64,000 nucleotides of DNA from Taudactylus pleione (taxonomy: Eukaryota; Chordata; Amphibia; Anura; Myobatrachidae), in assembly GCA_031769625.1 (NCBI GenBank), contig JAUIMM010000577.1:1736001-1800000 (forward strand), in the 5' to 3' direction. A program made the position numbers and the translations under genes. The notes beneath the pieces were generated by a model that did no database searches, was not told the DNA's origin, and saw only the letters and a program-made list of their open reading frames with translations. This document shows, one piece after another, positions 1 through 12,639 of this stretch (position 1 is the stretch's first letter; each line of letters begins with the position of its first letter).

Positions 1-986
1 TGCTCCCACTCCCCTCACACACTGCAATACCCCTAACCATGCTCCCACTCCCCGCACACACTACACTACCCCTAACCCTGCTGCCGCTCACTGCACACAC
101 TACACTACCCCTAACCCTGCTCCCACTCCCCGCACATACTACACTACCCCTAACCCTGCTCCCACTCCCCGCACACACTACACTACCCCTAACCCTGCTG
201 CCGCTCACTGCACACACTACACTACCCCTAACCCTGCTCCCACTCCCCGCACACACTACACTTCCCCTAACCCTGCTCCCACTCCCAGCACAAACTAGAC
301 TACCGACAACCTTGCTGCCACTCCCCACACACACTACAATACCCCTAACCCTACTCCCACTCCCCGCACACTACCCCTAACCCTGCTCCCACTCCCCATA
401 TGCACTACACTACCCCTAACCCTGCTGCCGCTCCCCGCACACACTACACTACCCCTGCTCCCACTCCCCACACGCACTACACTACCCCTAACCCTGCTCG
501 CTCTCCCCACACACACTACACTACCCCTAACCCTGCTCCCACTCCCAGCACACAATACACTACCCCTAACCATGCTCCCACTCCACACACACAATACACT
601 ACCCCTAACCCTGCTCCCAATCCTCTGCACACACTACACTACCCCTAACCCTGCTCCCACTCCCCGCACATACTACACTACCCCTAACCCTGCTGCCGCT
701 CACTGCACACACTACACAACCCCTAACCCTGCTCCCACTCCCCGCACCTACTACACTACCCCTAACCCTGCTCCCACTCCCCGCATACACTACACTTCCC
801 CTAACCCTGCTCCCACTCCTCGCACAAACTAGACTACCGACAACCTTGCTGCCACTCCCCACACACACTACAATACCCCTAACCCTACTCCCCGCACACC
901 CTACACTACCCCTAACCCTGCTGCCGCTCCCTGCACACACTACACTACCCCTAACCCTGCTCCCTCTCCCCACACTACCCCTAACC
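1..986 (+). repeat. Higher-order repeat copy 1, matching 5112-6097
   Basis: The first 986 bases recur at 5112-6097 with a constant offset of 5111, and I saw no difference in the stretches compared. Shared rare variants include CACACTGCAATACC, CCCATATGCACTAC and AACTAGACTACCGACAACC. The match begins at the window edge, so the real unit may extend further left. Within it, about 465 bp (368-832) also recurs at 972-1436 with an offset of 604 and a few mismatches, so nested duplication has occurred. Confidence 0.9.
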
Positions 987-1786
987 CTGCTCCCACTCCC
1001 CATATGCACTACACTACCCCTAACCCTGCTGCCGCTCCCCGCACACACTACACTACCCCTGCTCCCACTCCCCACACGCACTACACTACCCCTAACCCTG
1101 CTCGCTCTCCCCACACACACTACACTACCCCTAACCCTGCTCCCACTCCCAGCACACAATACACTACCCCTAACCATGCTCCCACTCCACACACACAATA
1201 CACTACCCCTAACCCTGCTCCCAATCCTCTGCACACACTACACTACCCCTAACCCTGCTCCCACTCCCCGCACATACTACACTACCCCTAACCCTGCTGC
1301 CGCTCACTGCACACACTACACAACCCCTAACCCTGCTCCCACTCCCCGCACCTACTACACTACCCCTAACCCTGCTCCCACTCCCCGCACACACTACACT
1401 TCCACTAACCCTGCTCCCACTCCTCGCACAAACTAACTACCGACAACCTTGCTGCCACTCCCCACACACACTACAATACCCCTAACCCTGCTGCTGCTCC
1501 CTGCACACACTACACTACCCCTAACCCTGCTCCCTCTCCCCACACACTACACTACCCCTAACCCTGCTGCCGCTCCCCGCACACACTACACTAGCCCTAA
1601 CCCTGCTCCCACTCCCCGCACACACAACACATCCCCCATCCTTGCTCCAGCTGACCGCACACACTACACTACCCCTAACCCCACTCCCCACACACACTAC
1701 CCCTAACCCTGCTCCCACTCCCAGCACACAATACACTACCCCTAACCCTGCTCCCACTCCCTGCACAAGCTACACTACCCCTAACC

Positions 1787-3496
1787 ATGCTCCCAATCCC
1801 CCGCACACAATACAGTACCCCTAACCCTGCTCCCACTCCCCGAACACAATACACTACCCTTAACCCTGCTCCCACTCCCCGCATACACTACACTACCCCT
1901 ATCCCTGCTCCCACTCCCCACACAAACTACACTACCGACAACCTTGCTGCCACTCCCCACACACACTACAATACCCCTAACCCTGCTTCGAATCTTCGCA
2001 TACAGTATACTACCCCTAATCCTGCTGCCACTCCCCACACAAACTACACTACCCCTAACCCTGCTCCCACTACCAACACCCTACACTACCCCTAACCCTG
2101 ATCCCACTCCCCACACACCCTACACTACCCATAACCCTGCTCCCACTCCCCACATGCACTACACTACCCCTAACCCTGCTCCCTCTTCCCACACACACTA
2201 CACTACCCCTAACCCTGCTCCCACTCCCAGCACACAATACACTACCCCTAACCCTGCTCCCACTCCACGCACACACTACACTACCCCTAACCATGCTCCC
2301 AATCCCCTGCACACAATACACTATCGCTAAACCTGCTCCCGCTCCCAGCACACACTAAACTATCCCTAGCCCTCCTGCTGCTTCCCGCACACACTACACA
2401 TCCCCTAACCCTACTCCCAATCCCCCGCACACACTACACTATCCCTAACCCTGGTCCCACTCCCCTCACACACTACTCCTAACCCTGCTCCCACTCCTTG
2501 CACAAACTACACTACCCCTACTCCCACTCCCCGCACACCCTACACTACCCCTAACCCTGCTCCCACTCCCCACATGCACTACACTACCCCTAACCCTGCT
2601 GCCGCTCCCTGCACACACTACACTACCCCTAACCCTGCTTCCTCTCCCCACACACACTACCCCTAACCCTGCTGCCGCTCCCCGCACACACTACACTACC
2701 CCTTCTCCCACTCCCCGCACACACTACACATCCCCCATCCTTGCTCCCGCTCACCGCACACACTAAACTACCCCTAACCCTACTCCCCACACACACTACA
2801 CTACCCTTAACCCTGCTCCCACTCCCAGCACACAATACACTACCCCTAACCCTGCTCCTACTCCCCGCACAAGCTACACTACCCCTAACCATGCTCCCAA
2901 TCCCCCGCACACAATACACTATCCCTAACCCTGCTCCCACTCCCCGAACACAATACACTACCCCTAACCCTGCTCCCACTCCCCGCACACACTACACTAC
3001 CCCTAACCCTGCTCCCACTGCCCACACAAACTACACTACCGACAACCTTGCTGCCACTCCCCACACACACTACAATACCCCTAACCCTGCTCCCACTCCC
3101 CGCATACAGTATACTACCCCTAATCCTGCTGCCACTCCCCACACAAACTACACTACCCCTAACCCTGCTCCCACTACCCACACACCCTACACTACCCCTA
3201 ACCCTGATCCCACTCCCCACACACCCTACACTACCCCTAACCCTGATTCCATTCCCCACACACACTACACTACCCATAACCCTGCTCCCACTCCCCACAT
3301 GCACTACACTACCCCTAACCCTGCTCCCTCTTCCCACACACACTACACTACCCCTAACCCTGCTCCCACTCCCAGCACACAATACACTACCCCTAACCCT
3401 GCTCCCACTCCACGCACACACTACACTACCCCTAACCATGCTCCCAATCCCCTGCACACAATACACTATCGCTAAACCTGCTCCAGCTCCCAGCAC
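1787..3496 (+). repeat. Block A segment pair with 1145-bp offset
   Basis: The region around 1787-2351 recurs at about 2885-3496, with an offset of 1145 at the right end (2330 pairs with 3475). The second copy holds additional units in the middle. Shared markers include the variants GACAACCTTGCTGCC and CACTATCGCTAAACCTG. This is local amplification of multi-unit segments. Confidence 0.75.
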
Positions 3497-5111
3497 ACAC
3501 TAAACTATCCCTAGCCCTCCTGCTGCTTCCCGCACACACTACACATCCCCTAACCCTGCTCCCAATCCCCCGCACACACTACACTATCCCTAACCCTGGT
3601 CCCACTCCCCTCACACACTACACTACCCCTAACCCTGCTACCACTCCCCGCACACACTACACTACTCCTAACCAAGCTGCTACTCCCAGCACACAATACA
3701 CTACCCCTAACCCTGCTCCCACTCCCCGAACACAATACACTACCCCTAACCCTGCTGCCGCTCCCCACACACACTACACTACCCCTAAACCTGCTCCCAC
3801 TCCCCTCACACACTGCACTACCCCTAACCCTGCTCCCACTCCCCGCACACACTACACTACCCCTAACCCTGCGGCCGCTCACTGCACACACTACACTACC
3901 CCTAACCCTGCTCCCACTCCCCGCACACACTACACTTCCCCTAACCCTGCTCCCACTCCCAGCACAAACTAGACTACCGACAACCTTGCTGCCACTCCCC
4001 ACACACACTACAATACCCCTAACCCTACTCCCACTCCCCGCACACCCTACACTACCCCTAACCCTGCTCTCACTCCCCATACGCACTACACTACCCCTAA
4101 CCCTGCTGCCGCTCCCCGCACACACTACACTACCCCTAACCCTGCTCCCACTCCCCACACGCACTACACTACCCCTAACCCTGCTCCCTCTCCCCACACA
4201 CACTACACTACCTCTAACCCTGCTCCCACTCCCAGCACACAATACACTACCCCTAACCCTGCTCCCACTCCACACACACAGTACACTACCCCTAACCCTG
4301 CTCCCAATCCTCTGCACACACTACACTACCCCTAACCCTGCTGCCGCTCACTGCACACACTACACTACCCCTAACCCTGCTCCCACTCCCCGCACATACT
4401 ATACTACCCCTAACCCTGCTGCCGCTCACTGCACACACTACACAACCCTTAACCCTGCTCCCACTCCCCGCACCTACTACACTACCCCTAACCCTGCTCC
4501 CACTCCCCGCACACACTACACTTACACTAACCCTGCTCCCACTCCTCGCACAAACTAACTACCGACAACCTTGCTGCCACTCCCCACACACACTACAATA
4601 CCCCTAACCCTACTCCCACTCCCCGCACACCCTACACTACCCCTAACCCTGCTGCTGCTCCCTGCACACACTACACTACCCCTAACCCTGCTCCCTCTCC
4701 CCACACACTACACTACCCCTAACCCTGCTACCGCTCCCCGCACACACTACACTAGCCCTAACCCTGCTCCCACTCCCCGCACACACTACACATCCCCCAT
4801 CCTTGCTCCAGCTGACCGCACACACTACCCCTAACCCTACTCCCACTCCCCACACACACTACACTACCCCTAACCCTGCTCCCACTCCCAGCACACAATA
4901 CACTACCCCTAACCCTGCTCCCACTCCCTGCACAAGCTACACTACCCCTAACCATGCTCCCAATACCCCGCACACAATACAGTACCCCTAACCCTGCTCC
5001 CACTCCCCGAACACAATACACTACCCTTAACCCTGCTCCCACTCCCCTCACACACTGCAATACCCCTAACCATGCTCCCACTCCCCACACACACTACACT
5101 ACCCCTAAACC

Positions 5112-6097
5112 TGCTCCCACTCCCCTCACACACTGCAATACCCCTAACCATGCTCCCACTCCCCGCACACACTACACTACCCCTAACCCTGCTGCCGCTC
5201 ACTGCACACACTACACTACCCCTAACCCTGCTCCCACTCCCCGCACATACTACACTACCCCTAACCCTGCTCCCACTCCCCGCACACACTACACTACCCC
5301 TAACCCTGCTGCCGCTCACTGCACACACTACACTACCCCTAACCCTGCTCCCACTCCCCGCACACACTACACTTCCCCTAACCCTGCTCCCACTCCCAGC
5401 ACAAACTAGACTACCGACAACCTTGCTGCCACTCCCCACACACACTACAATACCCCTAACCCTACTCCCACTCCCCGCACACTACCCCTAACCCTGCTCC
5501 CACTCCCCATATGCACTACACTACCCCTAACCCTGCTGCCGCTCCCCGCACACACTACACTACCCCTGCTCCCACTCCCCACACGCACTACACTACCCCT
5601 AACCCTGCTCGCTCTCCCCACACACACTACACTACCCCTAACCCTGCTCCCACTCCCAGCACACAATACACTACCCCTAACCATGCTCCCACTCCACACA
5701 CACAATACACTACCCCTAACCCTGCTCCCAATCCTCTGCACACACTACACTACCCCTAACCCTGCTCCCACTCCCCGCACATACTACACTACCCCTAACC
5801 CTGCTGCCGCTCACTGCACACACTACACAACCCCTAACCCTGCTCCCACTCCCCGCACCTACTACACTACCCCTAACCCTGCTCCCACTCCCCGCATACA
5901 CTACACTTCCCCTAACCCTGCTCCCACTCCTCGCACAAACTAGACTACCGACAACCTTGCTGCCACTCCCCACACACACTACAATACCCCTAACCCTACT
6001 CCCCGCACACCCTACACTACCCCTAACCCTGCTGCCGCTCCCTGCACACACTACACTACCCCTAACCCTGCTCCCTCTCCCCACACTACCCCTAACC
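5112..6097 (+). repeat. Higher-order repeat copy 2, matching 1-986
   Basis: Second copy of the segment at 1-986. Identity stops near 6097, where copy 1 continues with CTCCCACTCCCCATATG and this copy with CTGCCGCTCCCCGCAGACAC. A sharp switch at a unit boundary fits unequal exchange between units. Confidence 0.88.
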
Positions 6098-6752
6098 CTG
6101 CTGCCGCTCCCCGCAGACACTACACTAGCCCTAACCCTGCTCCCACTCCCCGCACACACTACACATCCCCCAACCATGCTCCCGCTCCCCGCACACACAA
6201 CACTACCCCTAACCCTACTTTCACTCCCCACACATACACTACCCCTAACCCTGCTCCCACTCCCAGCACACAATACACTACCCCTAATCCTGCTCCCACT
6301 CTCCGCACAAGCTACACTACCCCTAACCATGCTCCCAATCCCCCGCACACAATACACTACCCCTAACCCTGCTCCCACTCCCCGAACACAATACACTACC
6401 CCTAACCCTGCTCCCACTCCCCGCACACACTACACTACCCCTAACCCTGCTCCCACTCCCTGCACAAACTACACTACCGACTACCTTGCTGCCACTCCCC
6501 ACACACACTACAATACCCCTAACCCTACTCCCACTCCCCGCACACCCTACACTACCCCTAACCCTGCTCCCACTCCCCACACGCACTACACTACCCCTAA
6601 CCCTGCTGCCGCTCCCTGCACACACTACACTACCCCTAACCCTGATCCCACTCCCCACACACCCTACACTACCCCTAACCCTGATCCCATTCCCCACACG
6701 CACTACACTACCGCTAACCCTGCTGCCGCTACTTGCACACTCTACACTACCC

Positions 6753-7239
6753 GATGCTTGCCTACCCTCCCGAATTCTGCGGGAGCCTCCCGAATTAAGG
6801 TGAGAGCTCCCGCTATCCCGCACAGTACATGTAATCCCCCGCTTTCCTCTCTGCACAGCAGAAAGCCCGGACCGCATGCGCGAGTCTGGATGTAATGGGG
6901 GCAGGGCCAGGGCTTCAGTGAGGGAAGACGCAGGGGCAGGGAGTCTGTAAACACAGAGAGATGTCTCCCGGGTCCACCCCCTGCACAGAGCAGCTGCCCG
7001 GGTCCACCCCCTGCACAGAGCAGCTGACTTACCGGCCAAAGTACACACAGACTGCTGGGAGAGACTGATGCTCCCAGCATTCCCTGCCCAGCCATAACCG
7101 AGGAGGAGCTGATTGCCTGCTGTTTGAGCCCAAGGAGGACACATGGAGGAGGAGCTGATGCCGAGAGCCCGAGGAGCTGTGTGAGTGTTTAACAATTCAG
7201 AGGCTGAGGCAAAAAACTCAGTGATATCTGTTGTTGTCA
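6753..7239 (+). repeat. Spacer 1, left part
   Basis: Non-satellite sequence starting GATGCTTGCCTACCCTCCCG, which is homologous to the starts of the spacers at 20668 and 30879. Just inside the start is a hairpin, CTCCCG-AATTCTG-CGGGAG. Further in there is a CpG-containing stretch (CCGCATGCGCGAG) and CTCCCAGCATTCCC. It passes into the 45-bp minisatellite. Open frames here do not resemble any protein I know. It looks like the end of a dispersed repeat and not a host gene. Confidence 0.8.
6965..7024 (+). repeat. 30-bp direct duplication
   Basis: Two adjacent copies of a 30-base unit that starts CCCGGGTCCACCCCCTGCAC and ends AGAGCAGCTG. They are followed by ACTTACCGG. The minus strand of that reads as a possible splice donor (GGTAAGT), but nothing else supports an exon here. 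Confidence 0.85.
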
Positions 7240-9990
7240 GTGTCAGTGCTGCAGGAGATGGGAGTGTGTGTGTATATCTGTGTTGTGTCAGTGCTGCAGG
7301 AGATGGGAGTGTGTGTGTATATCTGTGTTGTGTCAGTGCTGCAGGAGAGGGGAGTGTGTGTGTATATCTGTGTTGTGTCAGTGCTGCAGGAGATGGGAGT
7401 GTGTGTGTATATCTGTGTTGTGTCAGTGCTGCAGGAGATGGGAGTGTGTGTGTATATCTGTGTTGTGTCAGTGCTGCAGGAGAGGGGAGTGTGTGTGTGT
7501 ATATCTGTATTGTGTCAGTGCTGCAGGAGAGGGGAGTGTGTGTGTATATCTGTGTTGTGTCAGTGCTGCAGGAGAGGGGAGTGTGTGTATATCTGTGTTG
7601 TGTCAGTGCTGCAGGAGATGGGAGTGTGTGTGTATATCTGTATTGTGTCAGTGCTGCAGGAGAGGGGAGTGTGTGTGTGTGTATATCTGTGTTGTGTCAG
7701 TGCTGCAGGAGATGGGAGTGTGTGTGTATATCTGTGTTGTGTCAGTGCTGCAGGAGAGGGGAGTGTGTGTGTGTATATCTGTGTTGTGTCAGTGCTGCAG
7801 GAGATAGGAGTGTGTGTGTATATCTGTGTTGTGTCAGTGCTGCAGGAGATGGGAGTGTGTGTGTATATCTGTGTTGTGTCAGTGCTGCAGGAGATGGGAG
7901 TGTGTGTGTGTGTGTATCTGTGTTGTGTCAGTGCTGCAGGAGATGGGAGTGTGTGTGTGTGTATCTGTGTTGTGTCAGTGCTGCAGGAGAGGGGAGTGTG
8001 TGTGTGTGTATATCTGTGTTGTGTCAGTGCTGCAGGAGAGGGGAGTGTGTGTGTATATCTGTGTTGTGTCAATGCTGCAGGAGATGGGAGTGTGTGTGTG
8101 TATATCTGTGTTGTGTCAGTGCTGCAGGAGATGGGAGTGTGTGTGTATATCTGTGTTGTGTCAGTGCTGCAGGAGATGGGAGTGTGTGTGTGTGTATATC
8201 TGTGTTGTGTCAGTGCTGCAGGAGATGGGAGTGTGTGTGTATATCTGTGTTGTGTCAGTGCTGCAGGAGAGGGGAGTGTGTGTGTGTGTATATCTGTGTT
8301 GTGTCAGTGCTGCAGGAGATGGGAGTGTGTGTGTATATCTGTGTTGTGTCAGTGCTGCAGGAGAGGGGAGTGTGTGTGTATATCTGTGTTGTGTCAGTGC
8401 TGCAGGAGAGGGGAGTGTGTGTGTATAATTGTGTTGTGTCAGTGCTGCAGGAGAGGGGAGTATGTGTGTATATCTGTATTGTGTCAGTGCTGCTGGAGAG
8501 GGGAGTGTGTGTGTGTATATCTGTGTTGTGTCAGTGCTGCAGGAGATGGGAGTGTGTGTGTATATCTGTGTTGTGTCAGTGCTGCAGGAGATGGGAGTGT
8601 GTGTGTGTGTGTATCTGTGTTGTGTCAGTGCTGCAGGAGATGGGAGTGTGTGTGTGTGTGTATCTGTGTTGTGTCAGTGCTGCAGGAGAGGGGAGTGTGT
8701 GTGTGTGTATATCTGTGTTGTGTCAGTGCTGCAGGAGAGGGGAGTGTGTGTGTATATCTGTGTTGTGTCAATGCTGCAGGAGATGGGAGTGTGTGTGTGT
8801 ATATCTGTGTTGTGTCAGTGCTGCAGGAGATGGGAGTGTGTGTGTATATCTGTGTTGTGTCAGTGCTGCAGGAGATGGGAGTGTGTGTGTGTGTATATCT
8901 GTGTTGTGTCAGTGCTGCAGGAGATGGGAGTGTGTGTGTATATCTGTGTTGTGTCAGTGCTGCAGGAGAGGGGAGTGTGTGTGTGTGTATATCTGTGTTG
9001 TGTCAGTGCTGCAGGAGATGGGAGTGTGTGTGTATATCTGTGTTGTGTCAGTGCTGCAGGAGAGGGGAGTGTGTGTGTATATCTGTGTTGTGTCAGTGCT
9101 GCAGGAGAGGGGAGTGTGTGTGTATAATTGTGTTGTGTCAGTGCTGCAGGAGAGGGGAGTATGTGTGTATATCTGTATTGTGTCAGTGCTGCTGGAGAGG
9201 GGAGTGTGTGTGTGTATATCTGTGTTGTGTCAGTGCTGCAGGAGAGGGGAGTGTGTGTGTATATCTGTGTTGTGTCAGTGCTGCAGGAGAGGGGAGTGTG
9301 TGTGTGTGTATATCTGTGTTGTGTCAGTGCTGCAGGAGAGGGGAGTGTGTGTGTATATCTGTGTTGTGTCAGTGCTGCAGGAGAGGGGAGTGTGTGTGTG
9401 TATATCTGTGTTGTGTCAGTGCTGCAGGAGATGGGAGTGTGTGTGTATATCTGTGTTGTGTCAGTGCTGCAGGAGATAGGAGTGTGTGTGTATGTGTATA
9501 TCTGTGTTGTGTCAGTGCTGCAGGAGATGGGAGTGTGTGTGTATATCTGTGTTGTGTCAGTGCTGCAGGAGAGGGGAGTGTGTGTGTGTATATCTGTGTT
9601 GTGTCAGTGCTGCAGGAGATGGGAGTGTGTGTGTATATCTGTGTTGTGTCAGTGCTGCAGGAGATAGGAGTGTGTGTGTATGTGTATATCTGTGTTGTGT
9701 CAGTGCTGCAGGAGATGGGAGTGTGTGTATGTGTATATCTGTGTTGTGTCAGTGCTGCAGGAGAGGGGAGTGTGTGTGTGTGTATATCTGTGTTGTGTCA
9801 GTGCTGCAGGAGAGGGGAGTGTGTGTGTGTATATCTGTGTTGTGTCAGTGCTGCAGGAGAGGGGAGTGTGTGTGTGTATATCTGTGTTGTGTCAGTGCTG
9901 CAGGAGAGGGGAGTGTGTGTGTGTATATCTGTGTTGTGTCAGTGCTGCAGGAGATGGGAGTGTGTGTGTGTGTGTGTATATATCTGTATT
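7240..9990 (+). repeat. 45-bp minisatellite, left part
   Basis: About 60 tandem units, each with a core CAGTGCTGCAGGAGATGGGA (or AGAGGGGA), then a variable (GT)n run, TATATC and TGTGTTGTGT. The basic unit is 45 bp, and the (GT)n part adds two bases at a time. Every unit has a CTGCAG site. Since 45 is 15 codons, frames stay open for up to 950 codons with repeated ICVVSVLQEMGVCVY. This is a length effect and not a protein. The array is cut by the DIRS element at 9990/9991 and resumes at 15861. Confidence 0.96.
7815..9213 (+). repeat. Tandem duplication of ~700 bp inside the minisatellite
   Basis: Rare unit variants recur at a spacing of 697-699 bp: CAATGCTGCAGG at 8069 and 8768, TGTATAATTGTG near 8423 and 9122, and GTGCTGCTGGAGAGG near 8490 and 9189. 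The two copies are about 7815-8513 and 8514-9213. The small spacing change comes from one extra GT pair. Confidence 0.85.
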
Positions 9991-10165
9991 TTCTACTTCA
10001 GGGTCCATAGGGGATCCACAGGGTTGACCTTGGGGGATATAGCTGGATCAGGATCCATGGGCACCACACAGTTAAGCTTTTAGCTCCCAGGATGCACTTG
10101 GGTCCTCCTCTATACCCCGCCCCCGAGCCACAGGCACCTCAGTGTAAGCTGGTGCCCGGCCGGAC
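9991..10165 (+). repeat. DIRS left inverted terminal repeat
   Basis: Starts TTCTACTTCAGGGTCCATAG. Its reverse complement matches the right end at about 15651-15860 through the stretch with GGATCCATGGGCACC, TTAAGCTTTTAGCTCCC and CCCCGCCCCCGAGCC. Similarity becomes patchy after about 10142. The outermost bases are also matched by the internal complementary region. Confidence 0.9.
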
Positions 10166-10425
10166 TCGGTCACCGCGCAGGGGGGCTGCAGGAGCAGCCC
10201 CCAGAAGCTTTTTATTTTCTAATAGATTTTATTTATTTTAGTTTCTCTTTTTACTACAGACGGCAGCGAAGGGCTGTCTGTACAGATGCCCACGCTGCCG
10301 CTCTGATCCCCGACTGGCGCCGCGACGCCAGTACTGATCTGGGGATCGCGGCGGGAGGACAGAGTCCGTACTAGCCGGACTCTGTCTACCTCCCAGGACT
10401 GCTGCCGGAGTCGCCGGGGATTCAG

Positions 10426-11000
10426 GTAAGCCGCGCGTCGCTGGCTAGCGGCGGCACGCGGAATACCTTAAATGCAGTCCTTTAGCCTCCGGTCCTGGGG
10501 ACAGACCGGAGGCTGCTGGCAGTGGCGGCGGGTCCCCCCCATAACCCGTGGGACCACTAGACCACCAGGGATAACCGGCAAGCGGGAAGCCAGCATCCCT
10601 GGGGTTAATGGCCAGCCAGGGGAGGAAGCCTTCCCTGTTCAGCGGCTCCTCCCCTCAGCTCAGCGCGCTTTTCAGCCTGCATGTCTAGCGTCCCTGAGCT
10701 GCAGTTCACTCGGCCACTCCTCCTCTGAGGTCTCTGGCGGCCATTTTTTTTTTTTTCTACATGTGGCAGCGCAGATCCCTCAGGGAGCACGCGGACCGGT
10801 CCCCCTGTGTACCTCTCCCCTGTTAGGACGGCGTACACAGCACTATAGCCCTCCCAGACACTGAATCTGGGCGGTTGAGTGTAGTGTAAAGGTGCAGTGA
10901 GTATATCTTCCTGCATGGTATGTGACTTTTGCTAGTGCTGCTGTCTGTATTTTTCTCTTATTACTGTCAGCTTATATCTATCTCTTTCCTTCTTCCTTAG
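10426..11000 (+). promoter_or_regulatory. Possible 5' leader intron of the DIRS transcript
   Basis: TTCAG/GTAAGCC at 10421-10432 is a near-consensus splice donor. The segment ending in a pyrimidine tract and CCTTAG at 11000 is a good acceptor, upstream of the gag start at 11189. The interval also holds a TTTTTTTTTTTTTCTAC run near 10745. This is an inference from the splice motifs only. No transcript evidence is available, and leader introns are not a defining DIRS trait. Confidence 0.35.
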
Positions 11001-11188
11001 CCCTACAGGTGTGGAGGAGGGGCTTTTCTACTAACCTCACATATATAAATCAAAAATTTGTGAGGTCTGTCACATACAGTTGTGTGCTACACAGTGCCAT
11101 ATTCAGGACTGTTGTTCAGCACACAGGGAAGTGCAGTTCTTTTTTCCTCTATTGCCATATATATTTTGTCTGTACATTATATTTGGTT

Positions 11189-12561
11189 ATGTCTGAGGGT
11201 GAAGTTGAGCACTCCGGGACTCCAGTGTTGTTTTCCTGCAGGCGCTGCTCTGCGGGATCACATAGGGAAGAGGCATCTCTGGATGGCCTTTATGAGCGGT
11301 GTCAGTTGACTCCTGGTCAATCCAGACCCCCTATGACACAGGAGCCACCATGGGCTATGTTTTCACAGGTGCTGGTGTCTCTGGCGGACCGCCTTTCGGC
11401 TCCGTCTGCTGTCCCTACGAGGACTCTGTCCCAGCCTACCATTTCCCATTACCAGTGTACCCCGCAATTATTGCAGAGTTCCTCTGGGTCACAGACTGTG
11501 GACCCTTATTCAGGATTGCCTATCTATTTTCAGGCCACTCCTGCTACACAACAGTCTGTGGTGCCTTTCCAGACCAATGTGGCAGCTCCTCCACCATGGG
11601 TGGACGTGCTCTCCAGTTCAGTCCAGAGTCTGGCAGCTGCATCTTCGACTTTTCAGTCGATGCTGCACAATGACAGGTCTGCAGGGGCGTCTAAGCGTGC
11701 ACATAAGTTGCATGCGGCGCAGATTTCGGACACTGAGGGGTCCTCAGATGAGGGTGATGTCCAGGACGACTCCGATTCGTACACCTCGGCTCAGGAGTTG
11801 GAATCTCGGTCGTCTATTAATGTACGAGCTCTGGTTAGGGCGGTGCGTGCCATTCTCCTAATAGAGGATGAGGCACCTGATCCTAAGTAGAAATTCCCTA
11901 GTTTAAAAAAAAAAAAAAACTAAGGTGACTTCGGCGGTATTCCCCCTATCTGATCAATTAACGGATCATATGGCGGTGGCTTGGCAGACACCCAGTAAGA
12001 GATTTGTGCCTCAAAAGAGGTTGGCTTCCAATTATCCATTCCCGGAGGCGCATTGTAGGAAGTGGGTAGCTCCACCGGCGGTGGATTCCCATGTCACACA
12101 CCTTATTAAGAGTGCTACGCTGCCAATACCATCAGTTTCCTCGTTAAAGGATCCCACGGACAGAAAGGTTGAGGCTTGCCTTAAGTCTATTTATTCCCTC
12201 TCGGGAGCAATTGCTCGCCCGTCCAGGGCCATTTCCTGGTGGCTAAGGCCATTAGGGTTGGGCCAATGCCTTAGGGGACACTTTTCCTGAGGATACTCAG
12301 GAAGTCCAGAGGGCATTACTAGGACAGATGAGTGATGCGGCTTCTTATATTGGAGAAGCTTCCTTGGACGCTAGTCTGCTAACCTCTAGGGTGTCGGCTG
12401 CGGCTGTGCATGCCCGCCGCTCCTTATGGCTGAGGTCCTGGAGAGCAGACGCTGATTCAAACAAGGGCCTGGAGGCCTTACCTTTTAATGGGGAATTACT
12501 TTTTGGTCGAGACTTGGATAGGATCGTGGATAGACTGGCTAGGTCCAAGAAACAAGCTTAG
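11189..12561 (+). pseudogene. DIRS gag-like region, frameshifted
   Basis: Starts at ATG 11189 (MSEGEVEH) and runs 233 codons to TAG 11888-11890. The N-terminal part has a CRRCSAGSH segment, a Pro/Ser/Thr/Gln-rich middle, and an acidic Ser/Asp tract (SDTEGSSDEGDVQDD). A 15-A run (11905-11919) follows the stop. Gag-like sequence then continues in a second frame (about 11925-12290, with HCRKWVAPP) and a third (about 12328-12561, with ARRSLWLRSW and LPFNGELLFG). That C-terminal pattern is typical of DIRS gag. Gag would package the element RNA in particles. At least two frameshifts separate the parts. The A-run is a likely slippage site or sequencing error, so one shift might not be real. Confidence 0.8.
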
Positions 12562-12639
12562 AGTGCCAGGCGTCCCTCTTCCAAACAGGAAGATAAGCCT
12601 TCCGCCTGATGGGACGGGCCTCCCTCTGGGGGATCCCAG

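Larger units (their letters stand above)
1..6752 (+). repeat. 39-bp C-rich satellite, block A
   Basis: Tandem array of a 39-bp unit whose halves read CTACACTACCCCTAACCCTG and CTCCCACTCCCCGCACACA. Occasional 37-bp or shorter units, for example those ending CCCCACACACTAC, shift the phase. Each consensus unit contains CCCCTAACCCTG, which matches two adjoining vertebrate telomere repeats. Most units in this block carry the CTCCCACTCCCC form and so keep four C-tracts. Because 39 is a multiple of three, several frames stay open for long stretches and give peptides such as [13 protein letters not shown] or [14 protein letters not shown] do not regard these as genes. The block starts before the window and ends where spacer 1 begins. 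Confidence 0.97.

Noticed and set aside
605..1234. Minus-strand Gly/Ser/Arg/Val-rich frames ([13 protein letters not shown] repeats)
   Set aside because: They are shadows of the same satellite. Resemblance to silk-like or RGG proteins is due to composition only.
1..6752. CRISPR array
   Set aside because: Units are directly adjacent with no unique spacers, and the context is eukaryotic.
6323..7195. 290-codon minus-strand frame spanning satellite and spacer 1
   Set aside because: Most of it is satellite-derived, and the unique part resembles no known protein.
7231..10083. 950-codon open frame with repeated ICVVSVLQEMGVCVY
   Set aside because: It follows the 45-bp minisatellite unit, is open in several frames at once and runs into the DIRS end. 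There is no unique protein sequence or start context.
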